DNA of 64,000 bases from Emcibacter sp. SYSU 3D8. GTDB lineage: Bacteria > Pseudomonadota > Alphaproteobacteria > SMXS01. The DNA lies in contig NZ_JBBYXK010000002.1 in assembly GCF_039655875.1 (NCBI RefSeq), positions 434,001-498,000 on the forward strand, written 5' to 3'. The position numbers were made by a program, and so were the translations under genes. Shown in pieces: positions 44,446-52,768 of this stretch; the first letter of the stretch is position 1, and every line of letters begins with the position of its first letter. The notes beneath the pieces were generated by a model. The model was not told where the DNA came from and searched no databases. It was given only the letters and a program-made list of their open reading frames with translations.

Positions 44446-44634
44446 ATGGCGGTTTCGCGCACCAGCGCCATCGACGGACGCGTCTACACCAGGCAGGAGG
44501 ACGGCACCGTCGCCGTCCAAGATCCGGCCACCGGCAAGACCGGCCGGTTCAAGGGCAACGGCCGCTGGCTCGACGGCGAGATGAAGGACGCCGACCCGCA
44601 CATGATCGACTTCGTCGCGCTGCTGAAGGAATAG
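44446..44634 (+). CDS. Small hypothetical protein downstream of Rieske 2
   Basis: I do not recognise this 62-residue protein. It is polar, soluble-looking and has no signal peptide, cysteine or membrane segment. The sequence includes IDGRVYTRQEDGTVAV, PATGKTGRFKGNGRWLDGEM and an acidic end DADPHMIDFVALLKE. AGGAG six bases before the ATG supports translation. It follows the second Rieske gene by 52 bp across a hairpin, so it may be a minor partner or accessory of that oxygenase. Confidence 0.6.
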   Translation: MAVSRTSAIDGRVYTRQEDGTVAVQDPATGKTGRFKGNGRWLDGEMKDADPHMIDFVALLKE

Positions 44635-44659
44635 ATCGGGCAAGGCCGCGCCGCTTGGG

Positions 44660-45319
44660 TTATCGCGGCGCCTTGGCCAATGCCATGAACCCCGCCGTGA
44701 AGAACGGAACGAAGCGGTCGAGCAGGGTGTCGAAATCCGACGAATCCATCTTGCCGTCGGACAGCCGCTCGATCGCGCCGGTCTCGGCCAGCGCGTAGAC
44801 GATGGCGCCGTGCATGAAATAGACGGCGTGGAACAGGTTCTTCTCATCCGCCTCGGGCAGCGCCTCGCGGAAGGCGGCGATGAAGGCGCGGGTCATGGGC
44901 TCGAAGGTCTTTTCGTAGGGCGCCAGGAACACCTCGCTCTGGCGGGCCAGTGCCCGGTGCGCCAGCAGGTGCATGTAGTTCCGCCATTCCGGGCCGCGGC
45001 CCATTTTCTCGAACATCGGCGCACAGAAGGCGCGGATCAGCGCGGCGACGCCGGGCGGGCCGTCCGACTCGGCCCGCAGCTTGTCCAACGCCGCCATGTG
45101 GTCGGCGGCGTGCCCGGCGCCGCGGCGCTCGATCACCTCGCGGAACAGCGCGTCCTTCGGCCCGAAATAGTAATGCACCAGCGCCAGATCGACACCGGCC
45201 AGCGCGACGATTTCGCGAATGGAGACGCCATGATAGCCGCGCTCGGCGAACAGCTCTTCGGCCGCGTCGAGGATCTTCCCGCGCGTCGCCGCCGCATCCC
45301 GCCTGCGCACCGTGGACAT
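44660..45319 (-). CDS. TetR/AcrR family transcriptional regulator
   Basis: A 219-residue TetR-type repressor. The N-terminal HTH is RGKILDAAEELFAERGYHGVSIREIVALAGVDLALVHYYFGPKDALFREVIERR, with the C-terminal ligand domain of helices behind it (MFEKMGRGPEWRNYMHLLAH; ARAFIAAFREALPEADEK). The ATG at 45319 is preferred; a TTG 36 bases upstream is possible but overlaps the operator. It is divergent from the third Rieske gene, and a perfect 7-bp dyad between them is a likely operator for autoregulation and control of that oxygenase. Confidence 0.87.
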   Translation of the reverse strand: MSTVRRRDAAATRGKILDAAEELFAERGYHGVSIREIVALAGVDLALVHYYFGPKDALFREVIERRGAGHAADHMAALDKLRAESDGPPGVAALIRAFCAPMFEKMGRGPEWRNYMHLLAHRALARQSEVFLAPYEKTFEPMTRAFIAAFREALPEADEKNLFHAVYFMHGAIVYALAETGAIERLSDGKMDSSDFDTLLDRFVPFFTAGFMALAKAPR

Positions 45320-45346
45320 CGACACTTGCCTGACTGCCGCTTCATG

Positions 45347-45364
45347 ATTAGACAAACGTCTAAT
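45347..45364. promoter_or_regulatory. TetR-type operator between tetR and Rieske 3
   Basis: ATTAGAC-AAAC-GTCTAAT: a perfect 7-bp inverted repeat with a four-base centre, lying in the 65-bp divergent region. Its size and symmetry fit a TetR-family dimer site, and its position would block both promoters. Prediction only. Confidence 0.65.
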
Positions 45365-45384
45365 TGATCACGGGGACGAACGCA

Positions 45385-46767
45385 ATGAACGAGCGCATCA
45401 GGAAGTTCAACAAGGCGGACGCGCCGGCATTCGAGAGCTACCAGGACATCATCGCCCGCGACAGCACGCCGGTGGCGGACCTGCTGGCGCTGAAATCCAA
45501 CCCGCCGCAGCCCACCGACGACATTCCGCTGGACCAGTTCACCTCGCAGGCGTTCTTCGACCTGGAGATGGAGCGCATGTGGCCGCGGGTGTGGCAGTTC
45601 GTCTGCCGCGAGGAGCATGTGCCCGAGGTCGGCGACTATTGGGTGCACGACATCGGCGACTGGTCGATCGTCGTCATCCGCACCGAGGACGGCATTCGCG
45701 GCTACTACAATTCCTGCCTGCACCGCGGCACCAAGCTGAAGCCGTCGGGCACCAGTGGCTGGACAGGCGAGTTGCAGTGCCCGTTCCATGGCTGGACCTG
45801 GACCCTGGACGGCACGCTGAACGAAGTGCCCTGCGCCTGGGAGTTCAAGCACCTGGACTACGCAGCCAACCGGCTGCCGCAGGTGAAGGTCGAGGTGTGG
45901 AACAGCTTCGTGTTCATCAACATGGACGAGAACGCCCGGCCGCTGCTCGAGTATCTGGAAGTGCTACCCGAGCACTTCGCCAGGCGCGACCTGAGCAACT
46001 GGTACACCTTCATCCATTTCCGCAAGGAGCTCGCCTGCAACTGGAAGGTCGTGCTGGAGGCGTTCATGGAGGCCTATCACACGCCGGTGGTGCATCCGGA
46101 GCTGACCACCGTGGTCGGCGACTGGAACCTGCAGCACGACGTGTTCGGCGACCATGTCAGCCGCGACCTGTCGGCCATGGGCGTCACCAGCCCGACCGCC
46201 GAGAAGCGCACCGAGCAGGAGCTGCTCGACAACATGTTCCTGGGCGACCCCAGCACCGCCAAGGGCGGCAACCGGATGATGGTGCCGGAGGGCGAGACGG
46301 CGCGCATCGTGCTCGCGAAGACCATGCGCAAGAATTACGCGGACAAGTACGGCATGGACCTGTCGGATCTGTCCGACGCCGAGATCATCGACTCGCTGAA
46401 ATACAACCTGTTCCCCAACGTGATGGTGAACGCGGGCGTCGCCGCTGCGTCGATCACCGTGTTCTGGCCGGTGGCAAACGACCCGAACCGGTCGGTGATG
46501 GAATCCTTCCGCCTGCGCCCGTTCCGCCCCGAGGACGGCCGCCCCGACCCCGCCGAGCCGGTAACCATCCGCGAGGACGAGAGCTTCGCCAAGGTGCCCG
46601 GTCTCGACCCGTTCGTCGCCAAGGTCTATGACCAGGACACCAGCATCATGCGCTGGCAGCAGGAAGGCATGCGGACCAGCAAGAAGGGCAAGGCGACCCT
46701 GTCGAGCTACCAGGAGTCACGCATCCGCCGGGTGCATGAGACGCTGCTGACCTATCTGGACGCGTGA
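45385..46767 (+). CDS. Rieske aromatic ring-hydroxylating oxygenase, alpha subunit 3
   Basis: A 460-residue alpha subunit. The Rieske motif is Cys111-x-His113 and Cys132-x2-His135 (CLHRGTKL; CPFHGWTW) and the mononuclear iron site is in EAFMEAYHTPVVH. It is more distant from the two Rieske paralogs upstream and has its own TetR regulator and operator. GGGGA precedes the ATG. No beta subunit, ferredoxin or reductase is adjacent, so the electron donors must lie elsewhere. A gene remnant and an MFS transporter gene follow. Confidence 0.9.
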   Translation: MNERIRKFNKADAPAFESYQDIIARDSTPVADLLALKSNPPQPTDDIPLDQFTSQAFFDLEMERMWPRVWQFVCREEHVPEVGDYWVHDIGDWSIVVIRTEDGIRGYYNSCLHRGTKLKPSGTSGWTGELQCPFHGWTWTLDGTLNEVPCAWEFKHLDYAANRLPQVKVEVWNSFVFINMDENARPLLEYLEVLPEHFARRDLSNWYTFIHFRKELACNWKVVLEAFMEAYHTPVVHPELTTVVGDWNLQHDVFGDHVSRDLSAMGVTSPTAEKRTEQELLDNMFLGDPSTAKGGNRMMVPEGETARIVLAKTMRKNYADKYGMDLSDLSDAEIIDSLKYNLFPNVMVNAGVAAASITVFWPVANDPNRSVMESFRLRPFRPEDGRPDPAEPVTIREDESFAKVPGLDPFVAKVYDQDTSIMRWQQEGMRTSKKGKATLSSYQESRIRRVHETLLTYLDA

Positions 46768-46768
46768 G

Positions 46769-46992
46769 TCCACGGCTGACCTGCTGGCCAGCTATTTCAC
46801 CCTTGCGGGCGATCATCCGCTGTCGCGATCGGCGCCCGGCGCTCCTGTTTCATCGACACCCGCCCCGCCTTCGGCATCATGACCGAGCTGCTGGAAGACA
46901 CGCCCGACCTGCAGGATCTGTTCGGCTGCATCGCCGTCGCATCGGTGGGCTGGAAAGGCACCGATCCGTACCGCGACCGGACACGCTGGTAA
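46769..46992 (+). pseudogene. Fused remnants: sugar isomerase/epimerase-like start, VOC-like end
   Basis: The 277-bp gap between the third Rieske gene and the MFS gene holds protein-like fragments. From 46769 a frame reads STADLLASYFTLAGDHP, resembling the N-terminus of TIM-barrel sugar phosphate isomerase/epimerases. From 46846 a second frame of 48 codons reads CFIDTRPAFGIMTELLEDTP and then FGCIAVASVGWKGTDPYR to a TAA at 46990-46992, resembling the C-terminus of VOC/glyoxalase proteins. The two parts belong to different families, which suggests deletion joined the end of one gene to the beginning of another. Both identifications are from memory of short motifs and are tentative. Confidence 0.45.
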
Positions 46993-47044
46993 TCCTTCAT
47001 CCCGTCGGTCTAAGGTTCCTCACCCAGGATCAGGAGCCCGCCGC

Positions 47045-48340
47045 TTGAACACCCCAGACCGGACGGCCATGTCGCCCGAAACCGCCGGACGCTGGACCAT
47101 CGTGGCGCTGCTGCTGGCGGTGCAGATCTTCGCCAATATCGACCGCCAGATCCTCAACGTGGTGGTCGAGCCGGTGAAGGCCGAGTTCGGGTTGTCCGAC
47201 AAGGTGATGGGGCTGCTGACCGGCGCCGCGTTCTCGGTATTCTATGCCGTGCTGGGCGTGCCGCTCGCCCTGCTGGCCGACCGGTCCAACCGGCGCAACC
47301 TGATCGCCGCCGCCATCGCGGTGTGGAGCGCCATGACCGTGTTCTGCGGCATGGCGGCAACCGCCCTTCAGCTCGTGCTTGCGCGCATCGGCGTGGCGGT
47401 GGGCGAGGCGGGCGCGGGACCGGCGTCGCAGAGCATCGTCTCGGACCTGTTTGCGCCCAGCGAACGCGCGACACCCATGGCGCTGCTGGCCGTGGGTCCC
47501 AATCTCGGCATCATGTTCGGCTTTATCGCCGGCAGCATCCTCGCCGAGATGTTCGGCTGGCGCATGGCGTTCATTGCTGTCGGCGTGCCCGGCCTGCTGA
47601 TGGCCGTGATCCTCGTCACCTCGATGCGCGAGCCGCGCCGGGGCATGATCGACAAGGTCGAGGACCGCGCCGGGGACCGGCCCGGCTTCGGCACACTGCT
47701 GCGGACCATCGCCGCGCGGCCGGCCCTGTTGTGGATCATTGCCGGCTTCTCCTGCGCCGGCATGTTCGGCTATGGCGCCATCGCCTGGGCGACGGCATTC
47801 TTCCACCGCAGCTACGGGCTGAGCCCGGGCGAGATCGGGCCGATCATCGGCATCCTGGTCGGCGTGGGCGGCGCCATCGGCACCTTTGCCGGCGGCTGGC
47901 TGGCCGACCGCACCGGCAAGCGCGACGTGCGCTGGCGGCTGTGGATCATCTGCATCTCGGCCAGCATCGCCGCGCCGCTGGCGGCCGCCGCGTTCCTGGC
48001 GCAGAACCAGTGGCTGACCCTGGCACTGATGACGTTTCCCGCCTCCGTCGCCATCTTCCATGCCGGCCCCAGCTTTGCGCTGGTGCAGGAACTGGTGCCG
48101 CTGCGGCTGCGGGCGCTGGCGGCGGCATTCCTGCTGTTCTGCCTCAATGTGATCGGCGGCGGCGTGGGCCCGTTCGTCGTCGGCCTGCTGAGCGATCTGC
48201 TGCAGCCGTCGCTGGGCCTCGAATCCCTGCGCTACGCCATGCTGGCGCTGACCGTGCCGATCCTGCTCAGCGTGTTGTTCTACTACCTGGCGGCGCGCCG
48301 CCTGCCGCGCGACCTGGCGGCGGCGCACGCGGCAAGCTGA
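47045..48340 (+). CDS. MFS transporter
   Basis: A 431-residue, 12-helix major-facilitator transporter, probably importing or exporting a small organic acid or aromatic compound. Visible family features are the N-terminal helix (IVALLLAVQIFANIDRQILNVVV), the loop LLADRSNRRNLI between helices 2 and 3 (the GxxxDRxxRR-type motif), the helix-4/5 region RIGVAVGEAGAGPASQSIV and a corresponding second-half loop LADRTGKRDVR. The start is a TTG at 47045, supported by AGGAG eight bases upstream; an ATG eight codons later (47069) is possible. It lies next to the Rieske region, so transport of the oxygenase substrate is an inference. Confidence 0.88.
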   Translation: MNTPDRTAMSPETAGRWTIVALLLAVQIFANIDRQILNVVVEPVKAEFGLSDKVMGLLTGAAFSVFYAVLGVPLALLADRSNRRNLIAAAIAVWSAMTVFCGMAATALQLVLARIGVAVGEAGAGPASQSIVSDLFAPSERATPMALLAVGPNLGIMFGFIAGSILAEMFGWRMAFIAVGVPGLLMAVILVTSMREPRRGMIDKVEDRAGDRPGFGTLLRTIAARPALLWIIAGFSCAGMFGYGAIAWATAFFHRSYGLSPGEIGPIIGILVGVGGAIGTFAGGWLADRTGKRDVRWRLWIICISASIAAPLAAAAFLAQNQWLTLALMTFPASVAIFHAGPSFALVQELVPLRLRALAAAFLLFCLNVIGGGVGPFVVGLLSDLLQPSLGLESLRYAMLALTVPILLSVLFYYLAARRLPRDLAAAHAAS

Positions 48341-48814
48341 TCAGATCTGCTGCACCGTGCTGGGACGGGCCGAGGGATCGCTGAACACCGGAGACCGGAT
48401 GTTGAGCGCGTTCAGCTTCAGGTCGCCGCCACTGCTGCGCAGCACCATGCGGATGACCGCCGGCCCCCTGGCAAACCTGGCATTCACCTCCACCGTGACG
48501 AACGTGCCCTTTCCGGTGGAGCTCGTGTAGCCGGTCATGGTGGGCGCCTGGAAGCTGGCCAGATCGCCCAGCTTGGAGAACACCACGAACATCCGCTGCT
48601 GGTCGGCGCTGCCGATCCTGCCATTGAACTCGTCGGTGCCGAACGGCTTCAGCGCGTCCGCCCGCCACTCGGAAATGACCGGCACCACCTCCGTGCAGAA
48701 CGTCTCGACCGACTGCTTGGACGGCCCGATCACGCCGCAGCCGGCGAGCCACGCCGCCAGCGCCAGCACACCGGCGAGCCATGCCCGCTGGAACGGAGAA
48801 GGGGCTGGCGGCAT
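48341..48814 (-). CDS. Putative lipoprotein of unknown function
   Basis: A 157-residue protein starting MPPAPSPFQRAWLAGVLALAAWLAGC, a signal peptide with lipobox LAGC, so probably a membrane-anchored lipoprotein. The mature part (GVIGPSKQSVETFCTEVVPVISEW and on) is soluble-looking, with VTVEVNARFARGPAVIRMVL near the centre. I do not recognise its family. GAGGA precedes the ATG at 48814, which is preferred to an upstream in-frame start. The stop adjoins the stop of the convergent MFS gene. Confidence 0.65.
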   Translation of the reverse strand: MPPAPSPFQRAWLAGVLALAAWLAGCGVIGPSKQSVETFCTEVVPVISEWRADALKPFGTDEFNGRIGSADQQRMFVVFSKLGDLASFQAPTMTGYTSSTGKGTFVTVEVNARFARGPAVIRMVLRSSGGDLKLNALNIRSPVFSDPSARPSTVQQI

Positions 48815-48960
48815 CGGCGGTCCTCGGCGGTGGATAATGACCCAGTTTCCCTTGGTCGCGGAGCGGTGGCAACAGCGATGCACCGCATGCTTCGTTCCGG
48901 GGCCACTTTGCGGTAAACTGGAACCACCGTGGACTGCGTTCGACCATCATGGAGGGGACC

Positions 48961-50763
48961 ATGAACCGCATTCTTACCGGCGGTCTGACCGCAGCGGCCA
49001 TCGTCATCGGCGCATTGATCCTTGCGCCCGGCAGCGGCCAGCAAGAAACCGCGCCCCATGCCGCCGACGCGGCGCGGCTGCTCGACCCGACCCAGCTTCG
49101 CGCCGGACTGTGCGGCGGCGCGCGGGAGGCGGACAACCGCCTGTCCCGACTCGTCGCCCTGTTCGGCATTCCCGCCGCCATTGCCGCGTCGCAATCCACC
49201 GAGGCACCGCCGCTCTACGACAACCTCGGCAGCTATGCCATGGCCGTGACCACGACCTCGCCGCAGGCCCAGGCCTATTTCAACCAGGGCCTGCGCCTGA
49301 TGTTCGGTTTCAACCACGCCGAGGCGATCCGCGCCTTCAAGGCGGCGCAGCGGCTCGATCCCGACTGCGCCATGTGCTTCTGGGGCGAATCGCTGTCGCT
49401 GGGCGCCAATATCAACGTGCCCATGGATCCCGATGCAGCGCCGCCCGCCTGGGAGGCGCTGCAGCGGACCGTGGCGGCGGTCAATGACGAAACCGATGTG
49501 GAACGGGCGCTGATCGAGGCGCTCAGGTCACGCTACTCCATCGATCAGAAAGCCGAGCGCGCCCCCTTCGACATCGCCTATGCCGACGCCATGAAGGCTG
49601 TCCACGAGCGCTTCCCGGACCACCAGGATGTCGCCGTCCTTTATGCCGAGGCGGCCATGGACACCCAGCCCTGGGACTATTGGGAAGCCGACCGGGTGAC
49701 GCCCAAGGGGCGGATCGGTCCGGCGATCGCTGCCATCGAGACGGTGCTGGCCGCCAACCCGGACCATCCCGGCGCGATCCATCTCTACATCCACCTCACC
49801 GAGGCATCGGGTGATCCGTGGAAGGCAGAGGCACCGGCCGGGCGGCTGGCGGCGCTGATGCCGGGACAGGGGCACCTGGTGCACATGCCGTCGCATACCT
49901 ATTACCGCGTGGGCCGGTTCCGGGACTCGCTGGCCAGCAACATCACCGCCACGGCAGCGGACGAGGCGTTCATTCGCGCCGCGAATGCGGGCGCGGGGCT
50001 CTATGCCAACGCCTATTATCCCCACAACGTCCACTTCCTGCTGACTTCGGCGCTGATGGCCGGCGACCGGACGAACGCCCTGGCGGCGGCGGAGAAACTG
50101 TCGCGGATCATCAATCCCGAAATGGCGCTGGCGGTCGCGGGTCTGCTGCAGCCGATGATGGCATCGCCCTATATGGTGCAGGCGCGGTTCGCCTCGCCCG
50201 GGGAAGTGCTCGCCCTGGAGCGTCCCGACGCACAATTTCCGTACGTGGTCGCCCAGTGGCATTACGCCCGCGGCGTCGCCCTCGCACTGAAAGGCGACCC
50301 GGCCGGCGCCGAGGCCGAGGCCAAGGCCATCGCCGGCATCCGCGCCAGCGCCGACATGACGGCGCTGGTCAACGCCAATGTACCCGTGGCCGACATTCTC
50401 CAGGTTGCAGAACGGGTCGTGGCTGCGCGCGCCGCGCAGGCGCGGGGCGACTACGCCGCCAGCGCCGTCCAATTGCGCGCGGCCATCGCCATCGAGGACA
50501 CCATTCCCTATACGGAGCCGCCCTACTGGTATTATCCGCTCCGGCAGACCCTGGGCGCCGTCCTGCTGCAGGCGGGCGAGACCGGCAAGGCGGTGCAGGC
50601 GTTCCGCGAGGCGCTGATCCGCAGCCCCAACAACGGCTGGGCGCTGTATGGCCTGAAGGAAGCCTATGCGCAGGCCGGCGATCCGTTCGCCGCTTCCGCG
50701 ACGCGGGAGCTCTACCGCAAGGCCTGGGCCGGCGGGGCAGACCCGGCGATCAACCGGATCTGA
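48961..50763 (+). CDS. Secreted or membrane-anchored TPR protein
   Basis: A 600-residue protein with an N-terminal hydrophobic segment (ILTGGLTAAAIVIGALILAPG) that could be a signal anchor or cleaved signal. Behind it lie tetratricopeptide-like helix pairs: QAYFNQGLRLMFGFNHAEAIRAFKAAQRLDPDCAMCFWG, VVAARAAQARGDYAASAVQLRAAIAI and GKAVQAFREALIRSPNNGWALYGLKEAY. A conserved His-rich patch, HLYIHLTEAS and HMPSHTYYRVGRF, is present in the middle. GGAGGGG precedes the ATG at 48961. This protein type is widespread in proteobacteria but its role is unknown. It overlaps the convergent DUF72 gene by 14 bp. Confidence 0.8.
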   Translation: MNRILTGGLTAAAIVIGALILAPGSGQQETAPHAADAARLLDPTQLRAGLCGGAREADNRLSRLVALFGIPAAIAASQSTEAPPLYDNLGSYAMAVTTTSPQAQAYFNQGLRLMFGFNHAEAIRAFKAAQRLDPDCAMCFWGESLSLGANINVPMDPDAAPPAWEALQRTVAAVNDETDVERALIEALRSRYSIDQKAERAPFDIAYADAMKAVHERFPDHQDVAVLYAEAAMDTQPWDYWEADRVTPKGRIGPAIAAIETVLAANPDHPGAIHLYIHLTEASGDPWKAEAPAGRLAALMPGQGHLVHMPSHTYYRVGRFRDSLASNITATAADEAFIRAANAGAGLYANAYYPHNVHFLLTSALMAGDRTNALAAAEKLSRIINPEMALAVAGLLQPMMASPYMVQARFASPGEVLALERPDAQFPYVVAQWHYARGVALALKGDPAGAEAEAKAIAGIRASADMTALVNANVPVADILQVAERVVAARAAQARGDYAASAVQLRAAIAIEDTIPYTEPPYWYYPLRQTLGAVLLQAGETGKAVQAFREALIRSPNNGWALYGLKEAYAQAGDPFAASATRELYRKAWAGGADPAINRI

Positions 50764-51559
50764 GCCGTTCGATCAACGCCATGGCCGCCGCCGGATTGCG
50801 CACCTTGTCGCCGCTGATGACGTAGAGGAAGACGTCGCGCGGCGTCGCGGCCGCGGGAGTGCCGATGACGGCGAGGTCTTCGGGCACGCTGCCCTGCGCG
50901 AATGTCTTCGCACGCGCCGCCCAAACATCGAGCGCCTCGGGCGTATAGCCGTGGGGAAGATTTTCCTGCGTCCCCATGATGCGGATATAGACGAAATCCG
51001 TGGTCGGATCAGCAATCTGCGGGTAATCCGAATCGCCGGCGGTGATAGCCGCGACCTTGTAGCTACGGGCGAGATCGACGAATGCCGGCACGCGGAAGCT
51101 GTCGTGCCGCACTTCGACGGCATGGCGAATCCTGCGCCCGTTCAATTCATGGGGCAGCAGGCCCAGGAACGCCTCGAAATCGTCCGGATCGAACGTCTTG
51201 CTGGCGGCGAACTGCCAGTTGATGGGGCCGAGCTTGTCCTTGAACTCCAGCACACCGCTGGCTAGGAACCGCTCGACCGATTCTCCCGCCCCGGCCAGTA
51301 CGCGGCGGTTGGTGGCGAATCGCGGGCCCTTGAGCGCGAACATGAAGTCCTCGGGCGTCTCGTCGTGCCACTTGGCAAAAGTCTCCGGTTTCTGCGAGCC
51401 GTAGAACGTGCCGTTGACCTCGATGGAGGTGAGTCGGCGGCTGGCATATTCCAGCTCGCGCCGCTGCACCAGACCTTCGGGGTAGAATTCGCCGCGCCAC
51501 GGCTCGAACGTCCAGCCGCCGATACCGACGCGGATCGCGGGTTTTACAGCTCTGCTCAT
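50750..51559 (-). CDS. DUF72 family protein
   Basis: A 269-residue DUF72 protein, a TIM-barrel-like fold of unknown function. Diagnostic pieces are the start RVGIGGWTFEPWRGEFYPEGL, SIEVNGTFYGSQKPETFAKW, FMFALKGPRFATN, HAVEVRHDSFRV and YVYIRIMGT-like (DFVYIRIMG). GGAGGTG precedes the ATG at 51559, which is preferred over a GTG six bases upstream. Members are found near many kinds of genes, so context gives no help. Confidence 0.85.
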   Translation of the reverse strand: MSRAVKPAIRVGIGGWTFEPWRGEFYPEGLVQRRELEYASRRLTSIEVNGTFYGSQKPETFAKWHDETPEDFMFALKGPRFATNRRVLAGAGESVERFLASGVLEFKDKLGPINWQFAASKTFDPDDFEAFLGLLPHELNGRRIRHAVEVRHDSFRVPAFVDLARSYKVAAITAGDSDYPQIADPTTDFVYIRIMGTQENLPHGYTPEALDVWAARAKTFAQGSVPEDLAVIGTPAAATPRDVFLYVISGDKVRNPAAAMALIERLRSG

Positions 51560-51633
51560 GGTCACCTCCGGCCCCGAAGCGCGAAGGCTACACCGGCTGG
51601 CCGAGACTGCAAAACCCGCGCCGCCTCGCGCCG

Positions 51634-51867
51634 TCAGGCGGCCCGGCTTGCGCCGGCGGCCTGCATGGCCTTTACGTCTGCGGCGGCCAGTGTCTTGCCG
51701 CCAATTCCCCAGTCGCCGCTCTTCACTTCCTCGAAGATGACGAACGTGTAGGGGCGCAGCGCCTCGCCTTCCACCGCGACCATGGCCTCGGTGACGCGCT
51801 CGATCACGTCGCGCTTCTGTTCCGGGGAAAACACGCCTTCGATTCCCTTGATGGTGACCAATGGCAT
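51634..51867 (-). CDS. Tautomerase family protein (4-oxalocrotonate tautomerase-like)
   Basis: A 77-residue protein in the size range of 4-OT tautomerases. After removal of Met the N-terminal proline (PLVTIKGIEG) is the catalytic base; VFSPEQKRDVIERVTEAMV is the usual helix and YTFVIFEEVKSGDWGIGG is the conserved second strand and loop. It likely interconverts enol and keto acids, which fits aromatic breakdown. AAGGAG precedes the ATG at 51867. Confidence 0.85.
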   Translation of the reverse strand: MPLVTIKGIEGVFSPEQKRDVIERVTEAMVAVEGEALRPYTFVIFEEVKSGDWGIGGKTLAAADVKAMQAAGASRAA

Positions 51868-52037
51868 CTCTCTCACTCCTTCTGGTTGGGCGGAGGCGCC
51901 GCCCTGCGCGTCGCCGTGAGTGGGGACGACGAGCGGAAACCTAGCGCCGGAAGCCCGCGCATGTCCTTGCGTTCTTTGGGGAAAAGCCCGACAGTATTGG
52001 CGTTCTCTGCCAATTTTTACCTGATTAAACGTGTCTT

Positions 52038-52520
52038 ATGCCAAAACTGACTCTCGACGCCATCGACCGGCGCATCCTGCGCGAGCTGCAGGAAGACGCC
52101 CGGCTGACCAATGTGGAACTGGCCGACCGCATCGGCCTGTCGCCCTCGCCCTGCCTGCGCCGGGTGCGGATTCTGGAGGAGGCGGGGATCATCGCCGGCT
52201 ACCGCGCGACGTTGTCGCGCAAGAACGCCGGGCTGGGCCTGACCGTGTTCGTCGGCGTGAAGGTGGAGCGCCACCACGACGAGGAAGCGACGGCGTTCCA
52301 GCGGGCGGTGGCGGACGTGCCCGAGGTGATCGCCTGCTACCTGGTGTCGGGCGAGCACGATTTCCTGCTGGAGGTGGTGGTGCCGGACCTGGAAGGCTAC
52401 GAGCAGTTCCTGATGGGCCGCCTGCTCAGGCTTCCCGGCGTGATCGACGTGCGCTCCAACTTCGCCATCCGCACGGTAAAGTCGCCGGCATCGCTGCCGC
52501 TCGATCACCTGCCGGTATGA
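52038..52520 (+). CDS. Lrp/AsnC family transcriptional regulator
   Basis: A 160-residue Lrp/AsnC regulator. The HTH is DAIDRRILRELQEDARLTNVELADRIGLSPSPCLRRVRILEEAGIIAGYRATL, followed by the RAM (regulation of amino-acid metabolism) ligand domain VFVGVKVERH, VIACYLVSGEHDFLLEVVVPDLEGYEQFL and GVIDVRSNFAIRTVK. It would bind an amino acid or similar effector as an octamer or dimer. The upstream neighbours are unrelated, so the target is not evident. Its DNA start matches the ATG at 52038. Confidence 0.9.
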   Translation: MPKLTLDAIDRRILRELQEDARLTNVELADRIGLSPSPCLRRVRILEEAGIIAGYRATLSRKNAGLGLTVFVGVKVERHHDEEATAFQRAVADVPEVIACYLVSGEHDFLLEVVVPDLEGYEQFLMGRLLRLPGVIDVRSNFAIRTVKSPASLPLDHLPV

Positions 52521-52567
52521 GTCATATCGTCCTTGGCTCGCCAAGCCGAAGCGTGCAGCGCGAAGGC

Positions 52568-52653
52568 TGGTGCGGGCGGTCGGACTCGAACCGACACTCT
52601 ATCGCTAGAAACGGATTTTGAGTCCGCCGCGTCTACCATTCCGCCACGCCCGC
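52568..52653 (-). tRNA. tRNA-Leu (anticodon CAA)
   Basis: Minus-strand tRNA of 86 nt including an encoded CCA. The acceptor stem GCGGGCG pairs perfectly with CGCCCGC; the anticodon loop CTCAAAA has anticodon CAA; the long variable arm typical of leucine tRNA and the TTCGAGTCC T-loop are present. It sits between the Lrp gene and the DUF805 gene. Confidence 0.93.
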
Positions 52654-52768
52654 GCGGAGGAAGCGCATCATAGCGAGGGCGCGCGCCGGGTCAATGTCGG
52701 CAAGCGCCGCCTGTGGACCGTGGCGCCAGGCCGGAGTACACAAAAGCGATATTGTGCGGGGGAGGACC

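Noticed and set aside
46764-47048. A 94-codon frame after Rieske 3
   Set aside because: Its product is His/Arg-rich with no motif. The neighbouring frames give family-like fragments and are a better explanation (pseudogene remnant).
47030-48328. A long minus-strand frame over the MFS gene
   Set aside because: The product is a His/Arg/Gln-rich composition artefact; the plus strand encodes a convincing 12-helix transporter.
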